The notes: generated from the letters alone by a model not told the origin. Positions 15,766 to 26,388 are shown, counted from the stretch's first letter. The stretch: 64,000 bases of DNA from Dorea sp. CAG:317 (GCA_000433535.1 FR892671.1:190041-254040), one strand, 5' to 3'. Made by a program: numbers and translations.

Positions 15766-17170
15766 TGTTCCACACCTCAATGCATCCCTCTGTATGAAGA
15801 CCTTCGATGGAAAATCCAAGTCTTTCATACTGACGAAGCGCATCTGTGATTTCTTTTGTAATCCGCTCTCCCGGCACAATCATAGGCGTCCCCGGCGGAT
15901 ACAGATACGCATACTCCATAGAAATAAAACCGATACTCTCTTTCCACGGAAGTACGGATACCGCTTCTCCTTTTTGCATTTTTTTCATCCTGTTCATCTG
16001 AGTCGTCGTATAAACGAGCTCCGACTTCGGAGGTTTTATATTCATTTCTTCCGAAACTTTTTTCTCAAGACTTTCATCCAACTCAAAAAGAGCCTTCTCA
16101 AGCCTTGCAAATCCTTCCTCTGTATCTCCTACCGACGTCATGGCAAGAACATAATTTCCCGCTGCCATCTCCATTTGTAAATGGTAATCCGAAAGAAGCA
16201 GGTTCTGAAGCTCTTTTCCCGAAACTCCGCTTCCCCCCGCAGATATCACGATCTTGGACCGGTCATAATCTTCGGTTTCCACAAGCTGTAAACTTTGAAG
16301 CTTCTTAAGAGATTTTCTTAATTTCTCTAAGCGAACTACATACGGATCAAACAAATTTGCTCCCTCTTGTTTCAACAGGTTCACGCAGGAATCGATACTC
16401 GCCATCAAAAGATAGGACGGACTGCTTGACTGCAGCATATGAAGATATTCCCTCACTGCTTCCCTGTTCACAAAGGTTCCGTTCATATGAAGAAGTGCAG
16501 TCTGTGTCAAAGACGGCAATGTCTTATGAAGACTGTGGATGACAATATCCGCTCCCTGTAAATTAGAATTTTTCGGAAAATACGGATGAAAGCCAAAATG
16601 GGCTCCGTGTGCCTCATCAACAATCAGCGGGATTCCCTTTTTATGCACTACTTCTGAAATTGCTTTCACATCTGACACTACACCGTCATAAGTAGGGGAT
16701 ACCATTACCACTGCCCGGATCTTTGGATGTTCTCTAAGTGCCAGTTCTACATCTTCAGCAGATACTGCCATATTAAGCCCTACATTCGAATCAAACTCCG
16801 GATATAAATATACCGGATGAAGCTCCTTCATATCGATTGCATGATAGACAGACTTGTGGCAATTTCTTGCCACAAGTATCGTATCTTCTCTCTCTGTCAC
16901 CCCAAGAACCGCACTCAGAAGTCCCACCGTACTTCCATTTACTAAAAAATGCGTCTCATCTGCATGATAGACCTGTGCCGCCTGCTCCTGTGCCTCTTTC
17001 AAAATTCCTTCTGCGTGATGCAGGTCATCAAAACCTTCAATCTCTGTAATATCCCATGCACAGGGGAGTCCTGCATTTACATATTTTTTATTTCTTTTGT
17101 GTCCCGGCATATGAAATCCATAATAATCAGATTCACTGTATGCTTTCAGTCTATCGTATAATGTATCCAT
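15758..17170 (-). CDS. PLP-dependent Orn/Lys/Arg decarboxylase family protein (YaaO-like)
   Basis: A 470-residue fold-type I PLP enzyme of the short Orn/Lys/Arg decarboxylase class. The N-terminus has DYYGFHMPGHKRNKKY; the PLP lysine lies in ADIVIHSLHKTLPSLTQ (about 205-221), and the aspartate of VDEAHGAHFGFHP (about 182-194) binds the pyridine nitrogen. Likely substrates are arginine, lysine or ornithine, giving a polyamine precursor; specificity cannot be told. It is first in the operon decarboxylase-gmk-holB-ricT-trmN6, matching yaaO of Bacillus. Confidence 0.88.
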   Translation of the reverse strand: MDTLYDRLKAYSESDYYGFHMPGHKRNKKYVNAGLPCAWDITEIEGFDDLHHAEGILKEAQEQAAQVYHADETHFLVNGSTVGLLSAVLGVTEREDTILVARNCHKSVYHAIDMKELHPVYLYPEFDSNVGLNMAVSAEDVELALREHPKIRAVVMVSPTYDGVVSDVKAISEVVHKKGIPLIVDEAHGAHFGFHPYFPKNSNLQGADIVIHSLHKTLPSLTQTALLHMNGTFVNREAVREYLHMLQSSSPSYLLMASIDSCVNLLKQEGANLFDPYVVRLEKLRKSLKKLQSLQLVETEDYDRSKIVISAGGSGVSGKELQNLLLSDYHLQMEMAAGNYVLAMTSVGDTEEGFARLEKALFELDESLEKKVSEEMNIKPPKSELVYTTTQMNRMKKMQKGEAVSVLPWKESIGFISMEYAYLYPPGTPMIVPGERITKEITDALRQYERLGFSIEGLHTEGCIEVWNNG

Positions 17171-17246
17171 CGCAATCTCTTCAATTATTCTCTTCTTTGT
17201 TTTCTAAAATGCTTACGTTTTATTTTAACAAAACAGGCTCTTTTAA

Positions 17247-18104
17247 TCAAGCCATAAACTCCTCCAGTATCTGCCTGATCAACACCTCTTTCGCAGGTGT
17301 CTCTTTTTTCTCTTCCACCTGCTTTTCCTGTTTCTCCTGTTCACTTACCGTCACTTCCTGCCGGCGCAGATCTGATACCGGAAGAACCCTTGGTATCGGT
17401 TCCGGCTGCAGTGGCGCTGTTAACTCCGGCTGTGGCTGTGGATTAGGCTGTGACTTTGGCTGCGGAAGTGCTGTTGATTCCATCTCCGACTGTATATGCA
17501 TCTGCGGCTCCGGCTGCCTGTTCACCTGTAACTCCGACTGCGGTTCCTGAGGCGCTTTTCCCTTCGACTCATTCTCTTTCTGGTATGCTTTCTCATAACG
17601 GTGCAGACACACATTTTCCAGATAATCAACCATATAGTTTCTCACAACACTTACACTGTACTTCTCATCCGTAGTCAAATGAAGCAGATACAGAAGAATT
17701 CCGGCTCCAATCCCAAAAGCTCCCGTTGTAAGCACCTCATCATTCATTCCATTTCCCGTATACTCGAGGAACCCGCCCAGAATCCCTGCTGCCATACAGA
17801 TGCCGACCGCCGTCACTTCCATTCTCTGAATACTGTGAAGCTTAAGTCCCGCCACACGATACTCATACAGATACTTGTCCACAAATGCCTCTACATTTTC
17901 CACCTTCTCGCTGACCATGCAGGCATGTTCGAACTTTGCACGCACCAGACGCATAAACGGATGCGTACTTTTCCCCATATTCCCCGCTCCTCTCACCAGT
18001 CGTTTCAAAGACACGTTCACAATACACTTGCTAACCACGCCTGCCGCTGCTCCCAAGCCGATGATCACCCAAATCACATGCTTGTCTAAAATCATTTCTA
18101 ACAT
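17247..18104 (-). CDS. Membrane protein with Pro/Gln-rich tail, function unknown
   Basis: A 285-residue protein not assignable to a named family. It has an N-terminal hydrophobic helix (about 9-31), a basic/helical region, two further hydrophobic segments (about 105-120 and 128-145), and a long C-terminal tail (about 185-260) dominated by Pro, Gln and Glu in short PQ/PE repeats, ending in a charged helix. The tail looks like an extended spacer or interaction arm. Strong AAGGAGG ribosome site and a minus-strand TATAAT at 18129-18134 suggest separate transcription. It lies upstream of the yaaO-like operon with a 76-bp gap. Confidence 0.6.
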   Translation of the reverse strand: MLEMILDKHVIWVIIGLGAAAGVVSKCIVNVSLKRLVRGAGNMGKSTHPFMRLVRAKFEHACMVSEKVENVEAFVDKYLYEYRVAGLKLHSIQRMEVTAVGICMAAGILGGFLEYTGNGMNDEVLTTGAFGIGAGILLYLLHLTTDEKYSVSVVRNYMVDYLENVCLHRYEKAYQKENESKGKAPQEPQSELQVNRQPEPQMHIQSEMESTALPQPKSQPNPQPQPELTAPLQPEPIPRVLPVSDLRRQEVTVSEQEKQEKQVEEKKETPAKEVLIRQILEEFMA

Positions 18105-18165
18105 AAAAAAGCCCTCCTTTTGTCTAGAATTATACTAGATATTCAAAAAGAGCGCCGAAAAAGCG

Positions 18166-18205
18166 TTCCCCAGATTCCGACTCTTAACTGTCACAATCTG
18201 GGGAA
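18166..18205 (-). terminator. Hairpin terminator after mtnN
   Basis: Perfect 11-bp stem TTCCCCAGATT / AATCTGGGGAA with an 18-base loop, placed 30 bp after the mtnN stop; on the minus strand it is followed within a few bases by CTTTTT. Confidence 0.65.
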
Positions 18206-18233
18206 TTTCCTCATCTTAACATTTGATATTCTA

Positions 18234-18926
18234 TTATATTTCTGCTACAAGTTCTGTCACAAGCCTTACATTCTGCCTGATCGCACGCTTTTCGAACTCA
18301 GGATAATCCATAACCGCACTGTTGTCAGCTTTATCCGAAATCGCACGAATAATGACACACGAAACTTTGTTCAGATATGCCGCTTGAGCAATTGCAGCCC
18401 CTTCCATCTCCGCACAAAACGCATGGAAATTCGTGACAATCTTCTCTTTCGCCTCTTTGGAAGCGATAAACTGATCACCACTTGCCACGATTCCTGTAAA
18501 TGTATGAATGTCCGGATTCACTTTTTCATTTACTTCTTTTGCCTTTTGTACCAGACACTCATCTGCCGGGAACAGGAAGGTATCCATCTGAGGAACCTGT
18601 CCCAGCGGATCTCCAAATACGGTTGCATCCATATCGTGCTGCACTGCCGCTGTAGAAATCACAATATCTCCGATATCGATCGCAGCATCCAGAGAACCTG
18701 CAACACCGGTGTTGATCAACACCCCTGCCTGAAACTTATCTACGAGCACCTGCGCACAAACAGCCGCATTCACTTTGCCGATTCCGCTTCTTACAACAAC
18801 AGCCTCTCTGCCATTTAACTTCCCACGGCAAAAATTCATGCCCGCATACTCGACAACCTCTTCGATCTCCATTGTATCTTTTAAAATGGCAACTTCTGCT
18901 TCCATTGCCCCGATAATCCCTATCAT
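18234..18926 (-). CDS. mtnN: 5'-methylthioadenosine/S-adenosylhomocysteine nucleosidase
   Basis: A 230-residue nucleosidase. MIGIIGAMEAEVAIL at the N-terminus with the catalytic Glu, VVVRSGIGKVNAA, and the C-terminal EMEGAAIAQAA (substrate ribose Glu) and the catalytic Asp in IRAISDKAD are all present. It cleaves MTA and SAH to adenine plus the thioribose product. Start 18926 gives the family N-terminus; AAAGGAG is ten bases upstream (a TTG three bases before is an alternative). The gene follows the amylase gene with the spacing of an operon. Confidence 0.93.
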   Translation of the reverse strand: MIGIIGAMEAEVAILKDTMEIEEVVEYAGMNFCRGKLNGREAVVVRSGIGKVNAAVCAQVLVDKFQAGVLINTGVAGSLDAAIDIGDIVISTAAVQHDMDATVFGDPLGQVPQMDTFLFPADECLVQKAKEVNEKVNPDIHTFTGIVASGDQFIASKEAKEKIVTNFHAFCAEMEGAAIAQAAYLNKVSCVIIRAISDKADNSAVMDYPEFEKRAIRQNVRLVTELVAEI

Positions 18927-18930
18927 CAAT

Positions 18931-21015
18931 CTATGTCTCCTTTGTTTCAATCGGAAATGTTTCTTCGATTTCCTCTTCTTTTAACGTCACAGCGATCAAC
19001 ACCGAATGAGCTCCCATATTCACCACAAGCTCTCCGTCACAGATCAGATACTCCTCGTATTCCGTTGTATATCCCTTTTCACCGGAATAGATCAGGCGCT
19101 TCATCCTTCCCTTCACCGGAACCTCTGCTTTCCACACCGGCACAGTCACTTCTGTAAGTTCATCTTTATTGTTCAACACAACAACCAGCTGTTCTTCTCC
19201 CAGAAATCTTCCGTATGCGAGAAGGTGTTCTTCCCACAGAAGCATTTGCAACGCCCCTGTTCGAAATGCCTGATAAGTTTTGTGGATCTTGATCAGTTCC
19301 CTGTGGAATGCGATCATCTCCTTATCTTCTCTTCCCCACGGATATGTCCTCCGGTTATCCGGATCGGTAAAGCCACATACTCCGGCTTCATCCCCGTAAT
19401 AGATCGTCGGGGAACCTATCCATGTCATCTGAAATGCCGCTGCCTCTCTCATCACCGCCGGTTCAACAAATTCATTCGCCGCTTCCGGTCCGAGATGTTC
19501 CACACGCCCAACCACATGATTGGTTCTTGTAAGGAACCGGGAGTGGTCATGATTGGAAAGCTGGTTCATAGACGTCAAAAGGGACGGCACGAGCATATTT
19601 GCCATATGGTGTGACATAGCCCCCATAAAATGATCTGCATTTCCCCGAAGCTCTTCCCTCATTTCATCACTGTGCTTTTCCATACCTGTCAAAAACCATG
19701 TGATCGGCTCCATAAATGCATCATAATTCATAACCGTATCCCACTCGTCGCCCTGAAGCCATTCGCTTGGATCTCCATAATGTTCTGCCAGAATAATCGC
19801 GTTCGGATTCGCTTTTTTTACTACTTGTCGGAATTTCTTCCAGAAACGATGATTATATTCATTGCTCTGTCCAAGATCCGCAGCTACATCAAGACGCCAT
19901 CCATCCACATTGTAGGGCGGAGACACCCATTTCTTTCCAATACCCAGAATATAATTTTCTAATTTTACAGAATCTTCGTAATTTAATTTCGGAAGGGTAT
20001 CGTGTCCCCACCACCCTTCATAATTCACATTATATGGCCAATTTTCCGGCGCATCTTTAAAAAACCGGAAATATTCCCGGTATGGACTTTTCTCTGAGAT
20101 AAATGCACCCGTCTCATAACCGAGCTGATTTTCGTAGATTCGTTCCCGGTCCATCCATTTATTGAAGGAACCACAGTGATTAAATACCCCGTCAAGAATA
20201 ATCTTCATACCACGTTTGTGAAGTTCTTCTACCAGCCGGATAAACAAAGCATTGCTGGCTTCCAGATTTTTATAAGATGTTGTACGAATCTGATATTTTG
20301 TCGCCTCTGCATTATCTCCCACACCATCTTGCAGGAGCTCTCCGCCGTCTTCCTCCAACACACCTAAGTGCGGATCAATATAATCGTAGTCCTGTATATC
20401 GTATTTATGATTCGAAGGTGAGACGAACAGCGGATTGAAGTAGACAACTTCCACGCCCAATTCCTGAAGATAATCCAGCTTGTCAATCACTCCTTTGATA
20501 TCGCCGCCGTAAAATTCCCGCACCCCCATTGATGCCGGATATTTCTCCCAGTCTGTCACACGGCTGCTATAATCACCAATGTAGAAATATTCATTTGTTT
20601 CCACATCGTTGGACGAATCACCATTACAGAAACGATCAATATAGATCTGGTACATCACCGCGCCCTTTGCCCAGTCCGGTGTAGAAAATCCGGGCACGAT
20701 CCGAAACTCATAAAAAGGAACAATCTCCCCGGCTATTCCACATCGGTTATAATAACAGACTTCATCGCCCTCTTGGATCTCAAAGCAGTAACTAAAAGGC
20801 TCTTCATTCAATCTCCAGTCAATTTTATAATAGTCAAAAGCTCCCCTGGAACACTCTTTTTCCATATCATATCCGCCGACTTTTGTCATAAGACGCACAC
20901 GGACGGAGTCATCCTTGGCTGTACGGAAACGCAGTGTCACCGTGGAATTGCATTCCGGCTCGATTGGAATCACATACTCGGTCGTTCCGTCACAAAACAA
21001 AGCCTCTTTGTTCAT
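18931..21015 (-). CDS. GH13 alpha-glycosidase (neopullulanase/cyclomaltodextrinase-like)
   Basis: A 694-residue glycoside hydrolase of family 13. An N-terminal beta domain (about 1-125, CBM34-like) precedes the catalytic barrel. Visible conserved regions: GVFNHCG (region I), DGWRLDVA with the nucleophile Asp (II), ILAEHYGDP with the acid/base Glu (III) and LSNHDHSR with the transition-state Asp (IV); a C-terminal beta domain follows. There is no signal peptide, so it should be a cytosolic alpha-glucan or maltodextrin hydrolase. Linked by 5 bp to ftsH upstream. Confidence 0.9.
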   Translation of the reverse strand: MNKEALFCDGTTEYVIPIEPECNSTVTLRFRTAKDDSVRVRLMTKVGGYDMEKECSRGAFDYYKIDWRLNEEPFSYCFEIQEGDEVCYYNRCGIAGEIVPFYEFRIVPGFSTPDWAKGAVMYQIYIDRFCNGDSSNDVETNEYFYIGDYSSRVTDWEKYPASMGVREFYGGDIKGVIDKLDYLQELGVEVVYFNPLFVSPSNHKYDIQDYDYIDPHLGVLEEDGGELLQDGVGDNAEATKYQIRTTSYKNLEASNALFIRLVEELHKRGMKIILDGVFNHCGSFNKWMDRERIYENQLGYETGAFISEKSPYREYFRFFKDAPENWPYNVNYEGWWGHDTLPKLNYEDSVKLENYILGIGKKWVSPPYNVDGWRLDVAADLGQSNEYNHRFWKKFRQVVKKANPNAIILAEHYGDPSEWLQGDEWDTVMNYDAFMEPITWFLTGMEKHSDEMREELRGNADHFMGAMSHHMANMLVPSLLTSMNQLSNHDHSRFLTRTNHVVGRVEHLGPEAANEFVEPAVMREAAAFQMTWIGSPTIYYGDEAGVCGFTDPDNRRTYPWGREDKEMIAFHRELIKIHKTYQAFRTGALQMLLWEEHLLAYGRFLGEEQLVVVLNNKDELTEVTVPVWKAEVPVKGRMKRLIYSGEKGYTTEYEEYLICDGELVVNMGAHSVLIAVTLKEEEIEETFPIETKET

Positions 21016-21020
21016 GTATT

Positions 21021-22865
21021 CTATACATCCTCTCTCTTTTCAAATAACGCTTCAAATTCTTCGCGGGTAATCTTCTCTTTTTCTAACAGGAGGTTCGCGC
21101 AGGCATGAAGAACATCTTCATGCTCTTTGATAATCGATCTTGCACGGCTGTAGCACTCATCAATGATCCGCTTTACTTCGCTGTCAATGACGGTTGCCAT
21201 ACTTTCTCCATATCCCCTTGAAGTGTGCGCAAGGTCCCGTCCGATAAACACTTCATCACTATCGTTATCGTAATTTACAAGACCTACTGCTTCTGACATA
21301 CCGAATTTGGTCACCATGGACTTCGCAAGTCCGGTAGCCTGTTTAATATCCTGAGAAGCGCCTGTTGTAATATCATCAAACACTTCCTCTTCTGCCACAC
21401 GTCCGCCAAGTGCTACCGTAATATTCTGCAGCATCTTGCCTTTTGTATTAAACATCTCATCCTTCTCCGGCAGCGGCATGGTATATCCGCCGGCACCGCC
21501 TGTCGGAATGATCGATACACTGTAAACCGGTCCCACATCAGGCAGTACATGGAATAAAATCGCATGACCGGCCTCGTGGAAGGCAGTAATTCGTTTCTCT
21601 TTTTCAGAAATAACGTGACTCTTTTTCTCCGCCCCGATACCCACTTTCACGAATGCTTTCTGCACATCTGCCTGTTTCAGATAAACTCGTTCATCCTTCG
21701 CCGCCAGAATCGCCGCCTCATTCAACAGGTTCTCCAGATCTGCTCCGGTAAATCCTGCCGTTGTCCGGGCAATCTGTCCAAGATCAATATCTTCACTGAG
21801 CGGTTTCCCTTTTGCATGTACCTTAAGAATTTCTTCACGTCCCTGCACATCCGGTCTTCCAACCATTACCTTACGGTCAAATCTGCCCGGACGAAGAATG
21901 GCGCGATCCAGAATATCCACACGGTTCGTTGCCGCCATCACAATGATTCCTTCATTCACACCAAACCCATCCATCTCCACAAGGAGCTGGTTCAATGTCT
22001 GTTCTCTCTCATCATGACCGCCGCCCATGCCGGTTCCTCTGCTTCTGGCAACCGCATCGATCTCATCAATAAAAATGATACAAGGCGCGTTTCTCTTCGC
22101 CTCTTCAAACAGGTCTCTTACGCGGGATGCTCCCACTCCGACAAACATTTCTACAAAATCAGAACCTGAAATCGTAAAGAACGGTACTCCCGCCTCTCCT
22201 GCAACTGCTTTCGCAAGCAATGTCTTACCGGTTCCCGGAGGTCCTACAAGAAGGATTCCTTTAGGAATTCTTGCGCCAACCTGAATATATTTTTTCGGAG
22301 ACTTTAAAAAATCTACCACTTCTTCCAGTTCTTCTTTTTCTTCCTTAAGCCCTGCCACTTGTGCAAAGGTGATTTTTTTATCTTTCTCTGTGCTAAGCTT
22401 CGCACGGCTCTTTCCAAAGCTCATGGCCTTGGCATTCGCTCCGCCGCCCTGACGGTTCATCATGGAAAACAGGAAGAAAACGCCCGCCATCATAAGGAGC
22501 ACAGGAAGGATTGTTGTGGTAAACCAATTATCCTGCGGCGCATTCGGCAATTCATAATCTACGTCCCACTCCGCCAGATCTTCCTGAATCTGGTTTACGT
22601 CAGACACATAGTAATTCTTCACCTCACCGCGCTCTCCTTCTTCCGCCTTCAGTTCAATCTCCACCCGTCCGGTAGGAACATTCTTATTCTGAATCACGGT
22701 GACATTTTGAACCTGATCACTGGCGATCAGCTCTTCAAATTCTTTTCTCGAGAGCATATCTGCCCTCTCTCCAAGTGTATTGGTAAGCCAGAACATCGCA
22801 AACAACAAAATCACAAATGTTAAAAGTGTGAATCCGCCTACCCCTCTGTTTCTTCTATCCTCCAA
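21021..22865 (-). CDS. ftsH: ATP-dependent zinc metalloprotease FtsH
   Basis: About 614 residues, full length. Two N-terminal transmembrane helices (about 10-32 and 112-135) flank an extracytoplasmic domain; then come AAA+ Walker A GPPGTGKT, Walker [10 protein letters not shown], the SRH with RPGRFD, and the zinc site HEAGH of the M41 protease. It degrades membrane and regulatory proteins. A GTG at 22889 is in frame, but the TTG at 22865 has AGGGG six bases upstream and is preferred. The order tilS-hpt-ftsH is conserved with Bacillus; the gene follows hpt within about 15 bp or overlaps it if GTG is used. Confidence 0.96.
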   Translation of the reverse strand: MEDRRNRGVGGFTLLTFVILLFAMFWLTNTLGERADMLSRKEFEELIASDQVQNVTVIQNKNVPTGRVEIELKAEEGERGEVKNYYVSDVNQIQEDLAEWDVDYELPNAPQDNWFTTTILPVLLMMAGVFFLFSMMNRQGGGANAKAMSFGKSRAKLSTEKDKKITFAQVAGLKEEKEELEEVVDFLKSPKKYIQVGARIPKGILLVGPPGTGKTLLAKAVAGEAGVPFFTISGSDFVEMFVGVGASRVRDLFEEAKRNAPCIIFIDEIDAVARSRGTGMGGGHDEREQTLNQLLVEMDGFGVNEGIIVMAATNRVDILDRAILRPGRFDRKVMVGRPDVQGREEILKVHAKGKPLSEDIDLGQIARTTAGFTGADLENLLNEAAILAAKDERVYLKQADVQKAFVKVGIGAEKKSHVISEKEKRITAFHEAGHAILFHVLPDVGPVYSVSIIPTGGAGGYTMPLPEKDEMFNTKGKMLQNITVALGGRVAEEEVFDDITTGASQDIKQATGLAKSMVTKFGMSEAVGLVNYDNDSDEVFIGRDLAHTSRGYGESMATVIDSEVKRIIDECYSRARSIIKEHEDVLHACANLLLEKEKITREEFEALFEKREDV

Positions 22866-22878
22866 AGTTGTCCCCTTT

Positions 22879-23406
22879 CTACTCCACACCTTCTACAATG
22901 CCGATGTATGGAAGGTTTCTATATTTTTGCGCATAGTCAAGCCCGTATCCCACAACGAATTCATCCGGGATCTCAAAGCCTACGTAATCTACGTTTACAT
23001 CTCTTACGCGTCGGTCCGGTTTATCTAACAGTGTACAAAGATGCATGCTGTTTGGATTTCTCTTCTTCAGGATCTCTAACAGATAATAAAGTGTACGTCC
23101 GGAGTCGATGATATCCTCTACAACAAGGACATCCTTTCCTTCTAATGTCTCATCCAGATCTTTTGCAATCTTTACTACCCCGCTTGATGAAGTTCCGTCA
23201 CCGTAGCTGCTGACACTCATAAAGTCCATAGATACCGGAACGGAAATTCTCTTTGCCAATTCGCACATAAAAAATACGCCGCCCTTTAATACACAGATCA
23301 AATGAATCTGCTTTCCTGCGTAATCTTTGCTGATCTGCTCACCAAGCTGCTTAATTCTTTCTTCTACCTGTTCTTCAGGAATCATTACTTTCACTGTCTC
23401 TGCCAT
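22879..23406 (-). CDS. hpt: Hypoxanthine phosphoribosyltransferase
   Basis: A 175-residue type I phosphoribosyltransferase. The PRPP-binding loop [19 protein letters not shown] is present, with the C-terminal [19 protein letters not shown] typical of HPRT. It salvages hypoxanthine and guanine to IMP/GMP in the cytosol. The start at 23406 has GGAGG eight bases upstream; it overlaps tilS by 32 nt, as in the conserved tilS-hpt-ftsH group. Confidence 0.95.
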   Translation of the reverse strand: MAETVKVMIPEEQVEERIKQLGEQISKDYAGKQIHLICVLKGGVFFMCELAKRISVPVSMDFMSVSSYGDGTSSSGVVKIAKDLDETLEGKDVLVVEDIIDSGRTLYYLLEILKKRNPNSMHLCTLLDKPDRRVRDVNVDYVGFEIPDEFVVGYGLDYAQKYRNLPYIGIVEGVE

Positions 23407-24772
23407 TTTTCTTTCCTCCATAAAATGTAATTTCCAAAACGTGTTTTGTTCTGTCTGTTATCTGATATGTTTGATTCTGTCTGTATCCCACCACCCATAA
23501 AATATGGTGTCCGTCTGCCACAAGCCATATGTGGTCTCTTACTTCCTGCGGAATCTTCTCATTGACAAAATACTGCTTCAGCTTTTGCGTTCCCCCGGCT
23601 TCATTAATTGTAATATAATCTCCCGGCTGCCTGTGTCTGATTTCTACAGTATTGTTTATTATATCATAATCAAACCACTTCGTGTATACTTTTTCCGGAA
23701 ATGTTTCCTCTTCCGGACGGTACTCAAACACTCGCATATGATATAGCTTCCCCGGCTCCTCTTCTTCTGCACAATGATTTTCTTCTTCCACAGAACCATT
23801 GCTGCTCGTCAACACGATCCCTTCATAGCATCGCCGGGCGGTCATTCCATATGGAAGGTGAAGCATTCTTCCCGTCTGCCGGTCAAACAATTCTGCCAGC
23901 GCCTCTATATGCACAGCCTGAAGATCTTTCTTCCTTCCCGCTATCCGGCATAATACAAGCTGAAGTACATAATTTCTCAACTCCTCCGGCACTTGCCTGT
24001 AAGCCTCTTCTTTCAGCATCACACCGCCTGAGACTTCCGATACACATTCCCCTGCATATCGTTCCACTTCCCTTTCCACATATGCTTTCACCCCGGTCAT
24101 TTCTTCCATTGTGCGTGCCATATGCTGTACACTCTCGCGGTTAATATATTGTTCCAGATAAGGCAGAATCTTCTGCCGGATTCGATTTCTCGTATAGCGG
24201 ATGTCCAGATTGGTCTCATCTGTACAATAAGATATTCCCCGTTTTTCCAAGTATGATTCAATCTCTTTTCGATCCACACACAAAAGCGGATGAATCCACG
24301 GTCCATCTGCCGGAGCAATACCTGCAAGTCCTGCAAGCCCCGTCCCTCGGCACAGATGAAAGATCAGCGTCTCGACATTGTCGTTTCTATGATGCGCAAG
24401 CGCAATCTTCGTGCCTCCCCACAGTTCCATCTGTCGAAGAAAGGCGAATCTTCTTACTTCTCTTCCTGCTTCTTCCTCTGTCAATTTATGTTTTTCGGCA
24501 TACTTCGGCACATCTTCCTTATATACAACAAGATCTACGCCCTGCTCTTTACATACCGTTTCTACATACTCTTGATCCGAATCTGCATCCGCCCCTCGAA
24601 TCTGGTGGTTTACATGTACTGCCCGAAGCTCAAACCCCAGTTCTTTTTGAAGTTCTAAGAGCACAAAAAGCAGGCATATGGAATCCGCTCCTCCCGATAC
24701 ACCTGCTAATACCCTGTCTGTTTTCTCAATCATGTGCTGATCCTGCACATATTTTCTCACTTTTTGATCCAT
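23375..24772 (-). CDS. tilS: tRNA(Ile)-lysidine synthase
   Basis: A 465-residue N-type ATP pyrophosphatase. The PP-loop SGGADSICLL (about 26-35) and ALAHHRNDNVETLIFHLCRG are diagnostic, and the C-terminal TilS domain (about 360-440) is present. It attaches lysine to C34 of tRNA-Ile(CAU), converting it to read AUA. Essential in nearly all bacteria. Start: ATG with AAGGG upstream. It lies downstream of the SpoIIE gene across a 145-bp gap, in the Bacillus-like order spoIIE-tilS-hpt-ftsH. Confidence 0.95.
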   Translation of the reverse strand: MDQKVRKYVQDQHMIEKTDRVLAGVSGGADSICLLFVLLELQKELGFELRAVHVNHQIRGADADSDQEYVETVCKEQGVDLVVYKEDVPKYAEKHKLTEEEAGREVRRFAFLRQMELWGGTKIALAHHRNDNVETLIFHLCRGTGLAGLAGIAPADGPWIHPLLCVDRKEIESYLEKRGISYCTDETNLDIRYTRNRIRQKILPYLEQYINRESVQHMARTMEEMTGVKAYVEREVERYAGECVSEVSGGVMLKEEAYRQVPEELRNYVLQLVLCRIAGRKKDLQAVHIEALAELFDRQTGRMLHLPYGMTARRCYEGIVLTSSNGSVEEENHCAEEEEPGKLYHMRVFEYRPEEETFPEKVYTKWFDYDIINNTVEIRHRQPGDYITINEAGGTQKLKQYFVNEKIPQEVRDHIWLVADGHHILWVVGYRQNQTYQITDRTKHVLEITFYGGKKNGRDSESNDS

Positions 24773-24917
24773 ATATATCCCTTAAAATTCTACATTTCTG
24801 TCATGCAAGGCGCAAACTACCCGTCAAACGGTTTCGCGCTTCCGCCTTCCAGCGCATCTTAATCTGATTCTAAGACACTCTAAATATATATAATCTGGCT
24901 CAAAAAAGCAAGGACTC

Positions 24918-26321
24918 TTACAATTTCCAAATTCCCGCGGTCACGATCGTCATATCATCGGCGGGATTTTCTCCGCTTTGCTCCAACACCTTTCCGAGAA
25001 GATAATGCGCCAGTTCTTTCGGGTTCACAATATCGGTTCCTTCGATGAATGCACACATCAGAGTATCCTGTTCTCCGGCAGGAAGTGCATCCATCACTCC
25101 ATCGGTCACCATGATCACATAGTCCCCGGAAGAAAGCACGCGCGTATCCGTCTGGATCTCAATATCCTGCAGCACTCCGATGGGAAGTGTTGTGGAACTT
25201 ATCTTTTCCACCTTTCCATTTTGCTTCACGAACGTGGCAGACGCTCCGGCTTTTACAAATTCGCACTCTCCAGTATACAGATCAAAGATCGCCGCATCTA
25301 TCGTAGAAAACCGGACATCTTCCCTTCCAATGACTAATGCCGTATTCATCATCTGAATCGCCATTTTCACCGGAAATCCTGCCTCCAGAAGCTCCTCCAG
25401 CATTTCCACTACCATTGTGCTTTCCTTGAATGCTTCCTCTCCGGAGCCCATACCATCGGACAGTGCCACCCCTTTTTTCCCTCCCGGGAGATCCGTCATA
25501 AGAAACGTATCTCCTGAGATCTTATCACAATCTTTCCCAATTCTTGCCACTCCCTGAAGCGTATGATATCTTGCGCCCTCCACGCATGCCACGGTACTGT
25601 AATCTTCCCCCAGAATCGGGCGCTCTCCCTGCTGTGGCATCATCACCCTTCCGACGCATTTGCCCACCTCTGCCGCCAGTTCTTTCGTCACAATGCAATG
25701 CCCCTTCATTGCCTTCACAGTCAAATGGATCTCATACTTTCCCTGCGGTGTAAGGTAAAATACGGAAGACATCATTTTAACGCCGTGCTTTTTCAAATGA
25801 TTTTTCAGCTTCTTTTCCAAATGACTGTCCTCAAAAATACCCGCATCCAGTTCTCTTGTCGTATACTGGATCATTTTTGCAAAGCTTTTCATCTGACCTG
25901 CATAGCCTTCCCTGTTCTTCACTATTTTGTTATTCCAGAGCATCACTTGCTTAGCGCTTTCATAGCGCTCCAAAGTCTCCCGCAAGAACCTCGGCGCTCT
26001 CAGACACTGCTTCTGCATTTTCCGTTTTAACTCTACATTAATCTCCGCCCCATACTCTTCTACTGTGCACAACACGTCGCACATCATCTGGTACGCTGCA
26101 AGCCGCTCTGCCGCCAGACAGATTCCTTTTTTTTCACAGCCCTCGCACACACTTCCGGTCACATCCCGAAACATATTTTCAAGCTCTTCTTCTGACAAAG
26201 CGCCTTTATATCCTTCCAGTGTAAAAAATGTTTTTGACAGATGGATCAGCGAATCCGCAAACTTGTCCATCTGCATCACATACGGATTCAAAAAAACCCC
26301 TTTTTCTTTTACTTTGTCCAT
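24918..26321 (-). CDS. spoIIE: SpoIIE-type PP2C serine phosphatase lacking the membrane domain
   Basis: A 467-residue protein equivalent to the central plus PP2C regions of SpoIIE. PP2C metal-binding motifs are intact: GVALSDGMGSGEEA (about 285-298), MVTDGVMDALP (about 415) and DDMTIVTAGIW near the C-terminus. Bacillus SpoIIE is about 830 residues with ten N-terminal membrane helices; here these are missing and the 120 bp upstream contain no coding remnant. The phosphatase normally dephosphorylates SpoIIAA to activate sigma-F at the septum. The locus (after divIC, before tilS) is orthologous. Start 26321 is chosen over 26354 because GGGGAG lies six bases before it. The soluble form is notable. 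Confidence 0.87.
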   Translation of the reverse strand: MDKVKEKGVFLNPYVMQMDKFADSLIHLSKTFFTLEGYKGALSEEELENMFRDVTGSVCEGCEKKGICLAAERLAAYQMMCDVLCTVEEYGAEINVELKRKMQKQCLRAPRFLRETLERYESAKQVMLWNNKIVKNREGYAGQMKSFAKMIQYTTRELDAGIFEDSHLEKKLKNHLKKHGVKMMSSVFYLTPQGKYEIHLTVKAMKGHCIVTKELAAEVGKCVGRVMMPQQGERPILGEDYSTVACVEGARYHTLQGVARIGKDCDKISGDTFLMTDLPGGKKGVALSDGMGSGEEAFKESTMVVEMLEELLEAGFPVKMAIQMMNTALVIGREDVRFSTIDAAIFDLYTGECEFVKAGASATFVKQNGKVEKISSTTLPIGVLQDIEIQTDTRVLSSGDYVIMVTDGVMDALPAGEQDTLMCAFIEGTDIVNPKELAHYLLGKVLEQSGENPADDMTIVTAGIWKL

Positions 26322-26388
26322 GACGGTCTCCCCTTTATTCTGTTTTTCTACCATGTCAGATAGAAACCAAATGTCCGATAATAATAAA

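Noticed and set aside
18120..18818. 232-codon plus-strand open frame opposite mtnN.
   Set aside because: Shadow of the mtnN coding strand; mtnN has intact catalytic motifs and a ribosome site.
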